Positions 44,280-56,175 of a DNA stretch of 64,000 nt are shown piece after piece. The stretch's first letter is position 1. The number at the start of each line of letters is the position of its first letter. The position numbers were made by a program, and so were the translations under genes. Below the pieces are notes generated by a model. That model was given only the letters and a program-made list of their open reading frames with translations, made no database searches and was not told the origin of the DNA. The stretch is from Plotosus lineatus. Its lineage: Eukaryota; Chordata; Actinopteri; Siluriformes; Plotosidae. Location of the stretch: positions 1,426,001 through 1,490,000 of the forward strand of contig CM045729.1 of NCBI GenBank assembly GCA_024760905.1, read 5' to 3'.

Positions 44280-45242
44280 TTCTTTAGCATAATAGTTCAT
44301 GTTATTAACTTTATTTCGCTGCTTTTTGTATTTACTAATATCAAAGTCCTTCTGTGTTCTTTTTGCCTTTTTCCATAGTCGATCCCGCTTTCTACTTTCA
44401 CGTCTAATATTTGAGTCATACCATGGTTTGTCATTAGGTCTTATCATAACTATTCTAGAAGGGATACATTGTTTTGTGTAATCGTAATCATTAAAATGGT
44501 CATAAAATGTACAACAAACGTCATCAACATTGGAACAGACACTAAACAATGACAACCAAGCCGTATCATTAATAAGTATGTTTAGCTTCTCATAGTCACC
44601 ATCTTTATAACACCAGACCTTTCTGGAATATGCAACCTTTGTTGAGACGTGCATATCTATGATAACAAATGTACCTTTGCGATCACTTATAGTTCTGTCA
44701 AAATCAATCACACCACTTTCTACAACATCAACTTCATCACTGACTATAACTGGATCTAGCTACGTGTTGGTTGTCCTGGTAACCCTGGTAGGTTCTGTTA
44801 TAATATTACGTAAATTGTTTCTAGTTAAAATATCTGTTATGTTTAGATTTGATACAGATAATAAATTTTCAGTCAAATCACCAACAATAATAGCTTCATT
44901 TGAGATATCTAAAGCACCTTCAATACTAATATCAAATCTACCCCAAAAGTTGTCCATATTGCTTTCTGGTCTGTAAACTGTACATAAGATGAACGTTTTT
45001 TGATGAAAAAATATCTTAACCCATTTCGACTCATCAAATATAGTCTCTAGTTCAGGAAGTCTCTTAAAGCTTAGGGTTTTAGAAATATACATCATCACCC
45101 CACCCCCGAATGAATTTCTGTCTCGACGTATCGGAACATGAAAGTTTTCCCAAACTAAGATTTCTTGATCTATACTTGCATCTAAAAGGGTTTCTGTAAA
45201 ACATACTATGTCATATTCAGATAAAAACTCTGATAGATAATG

Positions 45243-47815
45243 CAATCAGTGGAACGATGGACCACGCTGCCAAAGTAAGTGAAAGACTCCATGATCTCTA
45301 CTCTTTCACGACCCACAGCAATCGAGTCAACAGCAGCATCCAAGAGGTCGCCGAAAGCCTGGATCTTGGTTTTGATCCAGGAGACTCGCAAACTAAGCGG
45401 TTTTGCCTCCTCACCCAATGAAGAGAGAGTCTCTGTCAGAACATCCACCGTTTCCGCGAAGATCACTGGGTAATCGGCAAAGTCCAGATCAGTAATCCGA
45501 ACCTCACCGAACGACACACCGCAGGCCGATCCCCCCGATATTACTGCCATGATCCAGTCCATTGCTGTACTGAAGAGAGTGGGGGCCAGAACACACCCCT
45601 GCCTCACTCCGGTCTCAACCGAAAAGAAGTCAGAGATGGAGCCCCCACACCTCACAGCAATCTCTGTCCCAGAATACAGCGACGATATCAGCCGGACCAA
45701 AGCCGACGGGATCCCACGTAGACGAAGTATGCTCCAGAGGGCCTCCCTATCCACTGAGTCGAACGCCTTGCGAAAATCTATATAGGCGGCAAGGAACCCC
45801 CTATCAAACTCCCGCAAGCGCTCAGATAGGACGCCGAGCACCAGGATGCTCTAGTGGTGCCCTAGAAGCTGCTGACGGATCCTGTCCAGTAGAATCCGTG
45901 CAAAGACCTTGCCCAAAACTGAGAGGAGAGTAACCCCCCAGTAACTGTTGCATTCTCGGGTATCACCCTTCCCCTTCCAGATCGGGACAACAATGCCCCG
46001 TTTCCAGTCAGCTGGGATAACACCAGTGCTCCACACGGAGCACACAAGAATGAACAGCCACCTGAGGATGGCCTCACTTCCCGCCTTAAGCATTTCCTCG
46101 TGGATATCACAAACTCCCGCAGATTTACCATCCACCAAGCGCCACACCGCCCTCCGAGTTTCCTCAAGAGTTGGCGGGTCGCAGCCTAGGGGAGGGTCGG
46201 AAACAAGAGTTTCAGCGTCCCCAATGGCCAGGCTCCAGGCGGTAGGGTCAGCACGATACAACTCCTCAAAGTACTCGGCCCAACGAGTCCTCACTTCTGA
46301 TTCTTCAGTAAGGACAGTACCGTCTGCAGCTTTCACCGTCTGACATCGCGATGTAGACCGAGAGGAACGGAGGCTCTGTAACGCCCTGTACGCCGGGCGA
46401 GAGTCACTTGAATTCATCTCACAGAGATCGCGGACCGCAGCCTCCCGATCTCTTCACACCGCTTTGACGGCTTCGTGCTTCAGGTCCCTGGCCAGTCCAA
46501 CTCTGCCATCGTTTTGAGCCTGTCTCGCTCTCTCGATGATGTCGATGGTCTCAGAGGAGATGGCTATTCCCGGTTGTTTGGGCGACCCCGATATGCAGCC
46601 ACGGGACACCTCCAGGATGCAGTCTCTGAAACCAGTCTAAAGAACCTCCGTGCCCGCACCCATGTCCAGATCTTCCAGGGATTCTCCAAGCCTACTGGCG
46701 ACTTCCGAAGCCACATCAGGGTCCCTGAGTCGGCTTACGTCAAAAATTTGACGAGCCAGGGCTTTCTCAGGGCACCTGAAGCGGATCTTCAGAGTTGCCA
46801 CCAGAAGCCTGTGGTCTCCCGAGAACAGCTGGGCACTTCTGAAGACACGGCAGTTCTGGACCAGCCGCCAGCGACTACCTACGAGAACATGGTCGATCTC
46901 CTTCCTAGTGACGCCGTCGGAGTACCAAGTCCAGCGTCGCGGATCCGATCTCTGGAACCACGAGCCAGCAATCCTTAAGCCCCAACTTTTTGCGAAGTCA
47001 AGAAGCATTAAGGTGCTTTCATCGCGGCATCCAGAGCCGTGGGGACCGACACATGCTTCGTAGTCATCCCGGTTAGGGCCAGTGGTCGCATTGAAGTCCC
47101 CCAGTATGATCGGGTGTCCCTTCCCGGAACCCCCGACACCACCAAGTTGAGCTGGTCGTAGAAGGTTTCCTTCATAGATTGATCACTTATCCCGGTCGGA
47201 GCATACACTGTGACGATAGAGAGCGTCCCCATTGTGTGAGTCACCCTCAGTCGCATAATACGCTCGTTGACCAGGACCATCTCCGATACCAAAGGAGCCA
47301 ATCGATCAGCGACGGCGACAGCAACTCCTTGAGTGTGAAGACCGTCGGCCCGGCCAGACCAGTAGTAGGTGTACCCACCAACACCTGTCTCGCCGGACCC
47401 AGGCCTCCACACCTCAGAGAGGGCCACAATGCCGACACCAAGCAGACTAAGCTCCCTTGATACCAGAGGCAGGTGAGAGTCGTCCCGCAGGGAAGTCACG
47501 TTCCATGCGCCGACCCGGACCGACCGCCTCAGATTCAACCGAGGCAACCGAAAGCAGCTGGTGTCCGACACCTTTGCACTGTCCGTGTCACTCACCCTAT
47601 CATGCCCGACCTGGTTGCTCCAGGATTTCACCCCTATCATGGAGTGGGGGTCCCAGAGGCTTTTCCCCACCCCCCTCATATGACGCCGCCTAAGGCAGGC
47701 TTCGGGGTTACTCCCCCAGAGCAAACTACAGCGTTTAGTAGTGCTTTTCGCTGGCATTTTTTTAAGAGGGCGGGGGTGCAAACCCCACCCCCCGAGGCTC
47801 CTCTAGACAGATAAA
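45243..47815 (-). mobile_element. APE-type LINE (RTE-group), 3'-truncated, broken frames
   Basis: From the 5' side on the minus strand: VRVGAWNVTSLR, VALSEVWRPGSGETGVGG, YYWSGRADG, EIDHVLVGSRW, SGDHRLLVATL (endonuclease); KSAGVCDIHEEMLK, DWKRGIVVPIWKGKGD, TLLSVLGKVFARILL, AAYIDFRKAFDSVDREAL, GVRQGCVLAPTLF, then LDFADYPVIFAE, where the catalytic FADD has become FADY. The main frames are 47781-47008, 47008-46637, 46417-45851 and 45841-45206. It stops in the thumb at about 45243, where the Jockey/CR1 LINE begins. Confidence 0.85.
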
Positions 47816-48264
47816 TGTCCGGAGGTACTCCCGGAGGGGAGAGGGTCTGCTGGTGTATAAATAGGAATTCAGTTGAGCAATAGGTGTATGGAGATAATTG
47901 GGAGCAGGGAAAGTGGTAAGGCCATGCCTGTCATCCTGGAGATACACATGGAAAAAAAACAGGGAAATGTAACCCAGAACAACAGCTCCCCTTGTGGGGA
48001 GACATGCAGGATTATGACACCCTTAAGTAGCTGAGAGTTGCTCTCACTCTGTCAAGGTGGTATCAAATTCAGTGTCCTGGCTGTTGGAGATCAACGCCAG
48101 TTTATCTGCCAGGTAAATGGTCTGGTCTGGTACCTTCCGAGTCATAGGACGACTCTTGTTGACCTGCCATGAGGGATAACACCTTGATCATCATCTTCAT
48201 GGAGATTTTCTTGGCAAGCATAATGCAGTGGTTTGCCATTGCCTTCTGTATGATGCAAACCTAC
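47816..48264. other. Gene-free stretch, possible unclassified repeat
   Basis: 48180-48260 has ttcatggagattttcttggc and gtggtttgccattgccttct, wording I know from a common animal repeat. The rest is unassigned. Confidence 0.3.
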
Positions 48265-48465
48265 GGGCAATTTAAAACAGCGAATTAGCCTACTTTGCAT
48301 GTTTTTGGACCGTGGGAGGAAACTGGAGTACCCAGTGGAAACCCACATGAGTACAGGGAGAACATGCAAACACCACAAAGAAACGTCCAGGCCTGGAAGC
48401 AAACCCCACCCTTCTTGCTGTGAGGTGGACGTAGTAAACACTACACCACCATGCCGCTGCAAGGT
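48265..48465 (-). mobile_element. Fish SINE-C copy, minus strand
   Basis: gcatgtttttggaccgtggg, gagtacccagtggaaaccc and gaacatgcaaacacc are the SINE-C core in reverse. A degenerate tRNA-like head ends near 48460 (cactacaccaccatgcc). Confidence 0.8.
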
Positions 48466-48757
48466 AAATATATTGACTAATATGTTTATCTGAAAAGACA
48501 CAATACTTACATTAAGATGCTCTTTGCTGACTTCAGATGTTATATACCAAGCAAGATAGTTGACTAAATATACAGTAGGATAAACACCATTCATATGCAA
48601 CCAGACACTGGATTTCATCATCAACTGTTTCCAATTTGAAGAAACACATACCCTTGACCCTTACCCTGGTCACTGGTATCCCTAAGGGCTGTATGGAGAG
48701 TCACAATTATTAGCCTGTCCAAAGCTTTTGTTAAAATGATTTATGTTTCTCCCAAAT
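48466..48757. other. Gene-free spacer, nothing recognised
   Basis: No feature supported. Confidence 0.3.
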
Positions 48758-48823
48758 AAACTTGGCTGGGGCATATATCGTCATCGTTGGCAGCCGTACG
48801 TCTCGAGAGACGACGGTGTAGCA

Positions 48824-50596
48824 CTATGGTAGGCATTTGCGGTAGTGACTGTAAAGGCCCACCCTAGAGTGACAGTTTCTTAAACAATTATTGCATATGA
48901 AAGGGCTTTGAGGAGCCATGGGGGCTGCCCTTTCTTTCCTCTTTGCTCTTTTCTCAGCGAGCTTGTTTATTCTGTTGGTTTCAGCTTTGTTGATACCCTT
49001 GTTGACAGTGGTCTTCCAGAGCTGGCGTGTTTCAGCAGTGCCTTCCCAAGTGTTTATGTCAATGCCAGATAATTTCATGTCCCGCTTGCACACGTCCTTG
49101 TACCGAAGCTGTGGTCGTCTTGTGCGGCGGGAGCCCTCACTCAGCTCTCCATACAACATGTCTTTAGGGATGCACCCCTCGTCCATTCGCCGTACATGAC
49201 CCAACCACCTAAGTCGTCTCTGGCTCAGCAGTGTAAGCAGACTTGGCATGCCAGCATGCTGTAGTACCTCGGTGTTGGTTACTCTGTCTTGCCATTTTAT
49301 ATGGAGCAGACGCCTGAGACAGCGAAGGTGGAAGCTGTTGAGCCGTTTTTCCTGACCAGCGTACGTGGACCAGGCCTCACTGCCATAAAGGAGTGTGCTG
49401 AGTACACAGGCCTGATAGACACGTAGCTTGGTGTTCTCTGTTAGCTGGGTATTAATCCATATACGCTTGTTCAGTTTGGTCATCACTGCGGCGGCTTTCC
49501 CGATTCTGCATGAGATCTCTATGTCAAGAGAGAAAGTGTTGGTGATAGTGGATCCCAGGTAGGTAAAGGAGTCCATGACCTCAAGCTGCGTGTTATTTAT
49601 GTTGATGTTTGGGACCGTGTTTGTGCCCTGGGCCAGGATGTTTGTCTTCTTCAGGCTGATGGTCAGTCCGAATTCATTACAGGCATGGGACAGGCGATTG
49701 ACTAGCTCTTGAAGACCAGCCTCAGTGTGGGACGTCAGTGCAGCGTCATCCGCGAACAGCATCTTGTGGATGAGGACCTGCCTCACCTTCGTCTTTGCGC
49801 GCAGTCGAGATATGTGAAACAATTTTCCATCTGAACTGGTGTGGATATGGATCCCTTCCTCACTGTCAGAGCAGGCACACTGAAGAAGCATCGAGAAGAA
49901 TATCCCAAAGAGTGTCGGAGCTAGGACGCAGCCTTGCTTCACACCACTGCTCACTGGGAAAGCTGCAGAAGTCCCACCATTGAAGCAGACTGTGCTGTGC
50001 ATGTCCTCGTGAAAGGAGGTCACGATTTGAAGTAACCTTTGAGGACATCCAATCTTCTGCAGGAGGCTGAAGAGTCCGCTTCTGTTGACCAGGTCGAATG
50101 CTTTAGTCAGGTCTATGAAAGCAATATACAGGGGCTTCTGCTGCTCCCGACACTTCTCTTGCAGTTGACGAAGTGAGAAGATCATATCGACTGTGGATCG
50201 GCCTGCCCTGAAACCACACTGCGATTCTGGGTACACCCGGGAAGCAAGAATCTGAAGGCGAGTAAGGACAACACGAGCAAAGACTTTCCCTATGATGCTA
50301 AGGAGGGAGATGCCACGGTAGCTGTTACAGTCACTGCGGTCACCCTTGTTTTTGTAGAGGGTTACAATGTTTGCATCGCACATATCCTGAGGGATGAACC
50401 CTTCCTTCCAGCATAAGCACAGCAGCTCATGGAGGTGCTGCAGGAGTGCTGGCTTGCCACTCTTCAAGACTTCAGGGGGGGGTGCCATCCTTTCCAGGGG
50501 CTTTTCCACAGGCCAGACAATCAATGGCTTTGCCCAGTTCGTCCACTGGAGGCAGGTAATCCAGATCCTCCATGACAGGTAAGTTTGATAGGGCAT
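48824..50596 (-). pseudogene. RTE-X-like reverse transcriptase with C-terminal zinc finger
   Basis: The 590-codon frame has RT landmarks CDANIVTLYKNKGDRSDCN, YRGISLLSIIGKVFARV, CGFRAGRSTVDMI, YIAFIDLTKAFDLVN, GVKQGCVLAPTLF, HKMLFADDAALTSH with FADD intact, and SFTYLGSTI. The thumb has RRLRWLGHVRRMDEG. The C terminus ends in a C2H2-like finger, CNNCLRNC then GLYSHYRKC. The upstream part of the same protein is in another frame because of a one-base change in the G8 run at 50475-50482. The Met at 50596 is therefore internal. Confidence 0.88.
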
Positions 50597-51953
50597 TTAA
50601 TGCTGCATCGGTCACCACATTCTTAGTTGCGTACAGCTCCAGGTAATGTTCCACCCAGCGTTCAAGCTGCTTGCCTTGGTCCGTGATCACCTCCCCGGTC
50701 TTGGTCTTGAGGGGTGCAGTCTTAATTGTGATTGGGCCAGTAGCTGTCTTGATGCCATTGTACATGGCTATTGCGTTGCCAGTGTCAGCTGCCATCTGGA
50801 TCTTGCTGCAGTGGTTCAGCCAGAAGTCGTTTGCACAGCGGCGGGCTGTCTGCTGGGCCTTGTTTCATGCAGCTTTGAGGGTGTCCTGAGTACTGATGCT
50901 GGGGTTTTGCTTGTATACTAGGAGGGCTTCCCTCTTGGCTTCTGTCACAGGCTGCATCTCCTCCCAGTGAGCCTCGTACCAGTCTACACTCCGGCACTCC
51001 TTTTTCCCAAAAGCGGTGAGGGCTGTTGTGTAGCTAGTATCTCTTAGGAAGCTCCACTTGCTGTTGATGTCTTTGCCAGGAGTCTGCAAAGCCAACTTCT
51101 CCTTGACTGTGTCATGAAACAGTTGGATTCGCTGGGGATCTCTTGAGGAGCAGGTGTTGATGCGTGGGAGGCCTTTAGTTTTAGAGTGATGGATCCTCTT
51201 TGTTGTCAGCCGTATCCTGCTTCCAACGAGGGTGTGGTCTGTGTCGCAGTCTGCGCTATGGAAACTTCTAGTGTGGAGAACTCTGCTCAGATCCGTGCGC
51301 CTGGTGAGGATAAGGTCTAGCTGGTGCCAGTGGCAAGATCTGGGGTGTCTCCAGGAAACTTTGTGGCGGTCTTTGCACTTGAAGTATGTATTTGTTACAC
51401 ACAGGCCATGATGGCAGCACAGCTCCAACAACCTCTGTCCATTCTCATTCATCCTGCCTATGCCGTGGTGACCAAGGCAGGAAGGCCAGGTGTCACAGTC
51501 GGCACCCACTCTAGCATTGAAGTCTACTAGTAGGTAAAGTCCTTCAGTGCTGGGGATCCTGGAAATTGTATCATCCAGAGCCTCGTAAAACTGGTTCTTG
51601 GCCTCTGGGGTGGAACTGAGTGTTGGTGCATAGATGCTGAGGAGATTTACAAAACCTGCAGTTGTAGAGAGGCGTAAAGTGAGGATTCTCTCTGATCCAC
51701 TGGTAGGAGGTTCAATTGCCGTCATCAACGAGTTCTTCACAGCGAACCCTACACCATGCAGTCTCGGGTTGTCTTGTGGCAGGCCCTGCCAGTAGAAGGT
51801 GTAGTTGGCCTCTTTGATGGTACCACTGTCAGCCAGGTGGGTTTCCTGTAGACAAGCAATGTCGATATTCAGACGTGTCAGTTCAAGGTCGATGACTGCA
51901 GTCTTGCGGGCATCGTCAATTTGCTGAAGATCACTTGTCAGTCCAGGACACAT
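50472..51953 (-). pseudogene. RTE-X-like APE endonuclease and linker with one nonsense codon
   Basis: The frame 51953-50865 holds the endonuclease: IACLQETHLADSG (catalytic Glu), LLSIYAPTLSS, YLLVDFNARVG (DFN), HQLDLILTRR and CDTDHTLVGSR (terminal DH). It stops at a TGA at 50865-50867; a CGA codon changed by CpG decay would explain it. The same frame continues without further stops to 50472 (AMYNGIKTATGPI, CGKAPGKDG), where the G8 run shifts it out of phase with the RT. One nonsense codon and one homopolymer slip are the only obvious lesions in about 1,050 codons. Confidence 0.88.
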
Positions 51954-52955
51954 AGTCCGTACGTTCCAGCTTGCTATTCGAAAAGCTGGAGTCTTTGTAT
52001 CTATCCGTTTTTGTCTGCCTGGTGCAGAATTTACAGCTTGCTTGTCAAGATGATCAGTCCCTAAGCCCTACGCACCCAGCAAGGCAGGCGAGCTGTGGCG
52101 GGACAGCACCTTACTGGCTGGGGGCTGCCCAGCTTGGAGCGGGCGGTAGCTGTCCAGTGAGACACGATGGTCTCTCCCACTGTCGGAAGTAGCCCCAGGC
52201 GCCCGTATCCTACGCCAATCGGAATGAGCTTTTAACCGGTAACTTCCCGTGTTGAGCCGAAGTCTTGCATCAACGCTGGAGTGTCCTCTCCAGTACGCTA
52301 CAAGCCTGGGCGGGACCTATGGAGAACTTGTGCTGCCCAGACGTCAAGTCCCCCCTCTCGGCCTCGCTGATAGCATCCAAAGGAAAGGAAGATCCAGTAC
52401 AATTTGGTACCAGCGCAGCTGCAGGAGTTGCCAGAAGGTAGGGGAATCCTCAGACCAACTGCCTTAGGGGCTCCACTCCGGATTTCTGTAGGGTTTACTC
52501 CTTAGCCTTCTCCCAACCAAGGGAATCCACAAGGCAGTGGGACTATTTAACCCATAGTTGGGGATTTGGGTCATGGGCATCAGGGCGTGTCCACACGCCG
52601 GTGGGCCTGCATGCCGCATGTCTGGGGGCCAAACCTCCTCCGAGTCCCCTGTAGTTCAGCCTGAGTCCGCAAGGTACTCAGTTACCATGTGTCCCCGCGA
52701 GGAGGCACTACATGGGGCTTGATGGTGGAGAGGCTATGTACTGGCAGGGAGAGACTTACTCACTCGGCTCCCCTTTTCACAGGCAAGCTGCTAGCCAGCG
52801 GTGTTAGTTGAAAGCGAGAGGTGACAAGCACTACTACTACGACCATAACTACCACACTTTGCGCATCACAACACCCATTTGACACATTTGTCAAGTTTTG
52901 ACAAACTTGGCTGGGGCATATATATATCTTCTTCTTTTCCTTTCGGCTTTTCCCT

Positions 52956-54752
52956 TCAGGGGTCGCCACAGCGAATCATCTGCCTCCATCTCACCCTATC
53001 CTTTGCATCTTCTTCTCTTACACCAACGACCTTCATGTCCTCCTTCACCACATCCATGAATCGTCTCTTTGGTCTTCCTCTAGGCCTTTTGCCTGGTAGT
53101 TCGAGCCTCAGCATCCTATTACCAATATACTCACTATCCCTCCTCTGTACATGTCCAAACCATCTCAATCTAGCCTCTATGACTTTGTCTCCAAAACGTC
53201 TTACATGTGCTGTCCCTCTGATGTGCTTATTCCTAATCCTATCCATCCTCGTTACTCCCAAAGAGAACCTCAACATGTTCATCCCTGCTACCTCCAGCTC
53301 TGCGTCCTGTCTTTTCCCCAGGGCCACTGTTTCTAACCCATACAACATCGTTGGCCTCAACACCGTCTTGTACACTTTTCCTTTCATTCTTTCCGATACC
53401 CTCCTATCACACATCACACCGGACACTTTTCTCCAACCATTCCAACCTGCCTGCACACGCTTCTTGACCTCTTTTCCACACTCTCCATTGCTCTGGATTG
53501 TTGAGCCTAAGTACTTAAAATCCTCCACCTTTCTTATCTCTGCTCCCTGTAATCTCACCGTTCCTCTTGGGTCCTTGTCATTAATGCACATGTATTCTGT
53601 CTTACTGAGGCTAATCTTCATTCCCCTCCTTTCCAGGGCATACCTCCACCTCTCTAGATTTTCCTGCACTTGTTCTTTGCTCTCACTACAGATCACAATG
53701 ACATCTGCAAACATCATAGTCCATGGGGAATCTTGTCTAACCTCATCTGTCAGCCTGTCCATCACCATAGCAAACAAGAAGGTGCTGAGAGCTGACCCTT
53801 GATGCAGCCCCACCTCCACCTTGAACTCTTGTGTCACACCGACAGCACACTTCACCGCTGTCTTACATCTCTCATACATGTCCTGCACCACTCTAACATA
53901 CTTCTCTGCCACTCCAGACTTCCTCATGCAATACCACAGTACTTCTCTCAGCACCCTGTCAGATGCTTTCTCCAGATTCACAAAGGCACAATGCAGCTCC
54001 CTCCGACCTTCTCTGTACTTCTCCATTAACATCCTCAAGGCAAACACTGCATCTGTGGTGCTCTTTCTTGGCATGAAACCAAACTGTTGTTCACAAATGC
54101 TGACCTCTGCCCTTAGTCTAGCTTCCACTATTCGTTCCCATAACTTCATCGTATGGCTCATCAACTTTATCCCTCTGTAGTTGCCATAACTCTGCACATC
54201 TCCCTTGTTCTTAAAAATGGGCACCAGCACACTTCTCCTCCATTCCTCTGGCATCCTCTCACTCTCTAAGACCTTGTTAAATGTTCTTGTCAGAAAATCT
54301 ACTGCTACCTCTCCTAGACACTTCCATACCTCCACCGGTATGCCATCAGGACCAACTGCCTTTCCATTCTTCATCCTCTTCAATGCCCTCCTCACTTCAC
54401 CCTTACTAATCTTTGCTACTTCCTGGTCCTCAACAGTCACCTCTTCTTCTCTTTTTTCTCTCTCATTTTCCTCATTCATCAGCTCTTCAAAGTACTCTTT
54501 CCATCTTCCCAGCACACTTCTGTCATCAGTCAATACATTTCCCTCTCTGTCCTTTATCAATCTAACTTGCTGCACATCCTTCCCATCTCTATTTCTCTGC
54601 TGTGCCAACCTGTATAAATCATTTTCTCCCTCTTTACTTTCCAACCGAGCATACAAGTCATCAAACGCGCTCTGTTTGGCCTTTGACACTGCTACCTTTT
54701 CCTTACGCTGTGTCTCCCTGTACTCCCTGTTTACTCTCTTCGGTTTTCTCAA
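52956..54752 (-). pseudogene. RTE reverse transcriptase, 598-codon frame, catalytic FADD changed to FADV
   Basis: RT order: KNGKAVGPDGIPVEVWK, GNYRGIKLMSHTMKLWERI, FGFMPRKSTTDAVFALR, FVNLEKASDRVL, where the FVDLEKAYDRV catalytic Asp is Asn, GLHQGSALSTFLF, and TMMFADVIVICSE, where the second Asp of FADD is Val. The thumb and C terminus run unbroken to RMIRCGDP and the stop. Two catalytic Asp residues are therefore lost although the frame is open. It joins the endonuclease frame after one extra base at about 54725-54727. Confidence 0.9.
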
Positions 54753-55953
54753 TGTTCCACTTCTTCTTAGCTAACCTCTTCCTTTGTACACACTCCTGCA
54801 CTTCCTCATTCTGCCACCAAGTCTCCTTATCTACTTTCCTTCCAGATGACACACCAAGTATTCTCCTACCTGTCTCCCTGATCACATTAGCTGTAGTTGT
54901 CCAGTCATCTGGAAGCACTTCCTGACCACCCAAAGCCTGTTTCAACTCCTCCTTGAAGACAACCTGACACTCTTCCTTTTTCAGCTTCCACCACTTTGTC
55001 TTCTGTTCTGTCTTTGCCTTCTTCACCTTCCTCACCATCAGCATCATCCTGCACACCACCATCCTATGTTGTTTGGCAACACTCTCACCCGCTACTACTT
55101 TGCAGTTACTGACTTCCTTTAAATTACATCGCCTGCACAAGATGTAGTCTACCTGTGTGCTCCTACCTCCACTTTTATAAGTCACCCTATGCTCCTCTCT
55201 CTTCTGGAAGAAAGTATTCACCACAGCCATTTCCATCCTTTTTGCAAAATCGACCAACATCTGTCCTTCTGCGTTCCTGTCCTGGATACCAAACCTACCC
55301 ATCACTTCCTCGTCCCCTCTGTTTCCTGCACCAACATGTCCATTGAAGTCTGCCCCGATGACCACTCTTTCACCTCTGGGGGTACTCTGCATCACTTCAT
55401 CTAACTCCCTCCACAATCTCTCCTTCTCTTCTCGCTCACATCCTGTCTGTGGGGCATAAGCACTTACTACATTGACCATCACACCTTCAATTTCTAACTT
55501 GAGACTCATCACTCTGTCTGTCACTCTTTTCACTTCTAGAACATTCCTGGCAAACTCCTCTTTCAAGATGACTCCTACTCCATTTCTCTTCCCATCCACA
55601 CCATGATAAAATAGCTTAAACCCTGCTCCTATGCTTCTAGCCTTGTTACCTTTCCACCTGGTCTCCTGAACACACAGTATGTCCACCTTCCTCCTCTGCA
55701 TCATGTCAGCTCGCTCTCTACCTTTTCCTGTCATAGTTCCAACGTTCAAAGTCCCTACTTTCAGTCCTAGACTCATGCCTTTCCTCTTCTCTCTCTGGCA
55801 ACGGACACGCCTCCCGCCTCTCCTTCTTCGACGTCTTCGACCAACAGTAGTCCAATTTCCATCAGCACCCTGTTGGTTGACGGCACTGATGGCGGTCGTT
55901 GTTAACCCGGGCCTCGACCGATCCGGTATGTTATACTTTCTTGTGATTCGCAT
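54703..55953 (-). pseudogene. RTE APE endonuclease, 416-codon frame
   Basis: Starts MRITRKYNIPDRSRPGL, followed by an Arg-rich stretch (GRRRRRRRGG) and LKVGTLNVGTMTGKGRE. Endonuclease motifs are CVQETRW, YAPQTGCE, IGADFNGHVG, YILCRRCNL and KQHRMVV. All appear intact. The frame shifts near 54725-54727 by one extra base compared with 34288-34295 in the sister copy, ending early in SKQGVQGDTA. Confidence 0.9.
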
Positions 55954-56076
55954 AGTTTATTTGGCATTTGTTTTACGCCGGATGCCCTTCCTGACTTAAC
56001 CCTCTGCATTTATCCTGGCTTGGGACCGGCGTGAGGGAGAGACACTGGTTTGTGCCCCCCCCTCACGGCTGCATTG

Positions 56077-56079
<3 letters not shown>

Positions 56080-56171
<92 letters not shown>
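56080..56171. repeat. (TA)n microsatellite
   Basis: Perfect TA array, about 46 units, at the 5' edge of the RTE insertion. Confidence 0.95.

Positions 56172-56172
<1 letters not shown>

Positions 56173-56175
<3 letters not shown>

Larger units (their letters stand above)
39905..45242 (-). mobile_element. Jockey/CR1-group LINE split by a Rex3 insertion
   Basis: The parts are 44294-45242 (endonuclease and linker) and 39905-40913 (linker and RT). Endonuclease motifs are CFTETLLD, ILCTVYRPES and IIVGDLTE where GDFN is expected. The linker has NDKPWYDSNIRRESRKRDRLWK. RT motifs are KKAAGPDQI, YPSQWKYANVMPLYK, then GPFLF and LFADD counterparts in broken frames, and NWAKDWLISYNPEKTETMLF. Before the Rex3 insertion the linker read straight through. 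The element is 5'-truncated at 45242 against another LINE. Confidence 0.8.
48779..52902 (-). mobile_element. Full-length RTE-X-like LINE with 20-bp target duplication
   Basis: aaacttggctggggcatata occurs at 48758-48777 and 52903-52922. The element is about 4.12 kb: 5' leader 52902-51954, endonuclease 51953 downward, RT and C-terminal finger to 48824, and a 45-base 3' end. The 5' leader matches the coding-less derivative at 30633-31450. Clade placement (RTE-X-like) is by resemblance. Confidence 0.9.
52927..56079 (-). mobile_element. Nearly full-length RTE LINE at a TA-rich site
   Basis: The 3' end, ggcgacccctgaagggaaaa in reverse, starts at about 52927. The 5' leader reaches the TA array at 56080 (ttgggcatatatata). 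The gggcatatatata wording on both sides may be its target duplication. The RTE-X-like element's own duplication ends five bases away. Confidence 0.85.
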
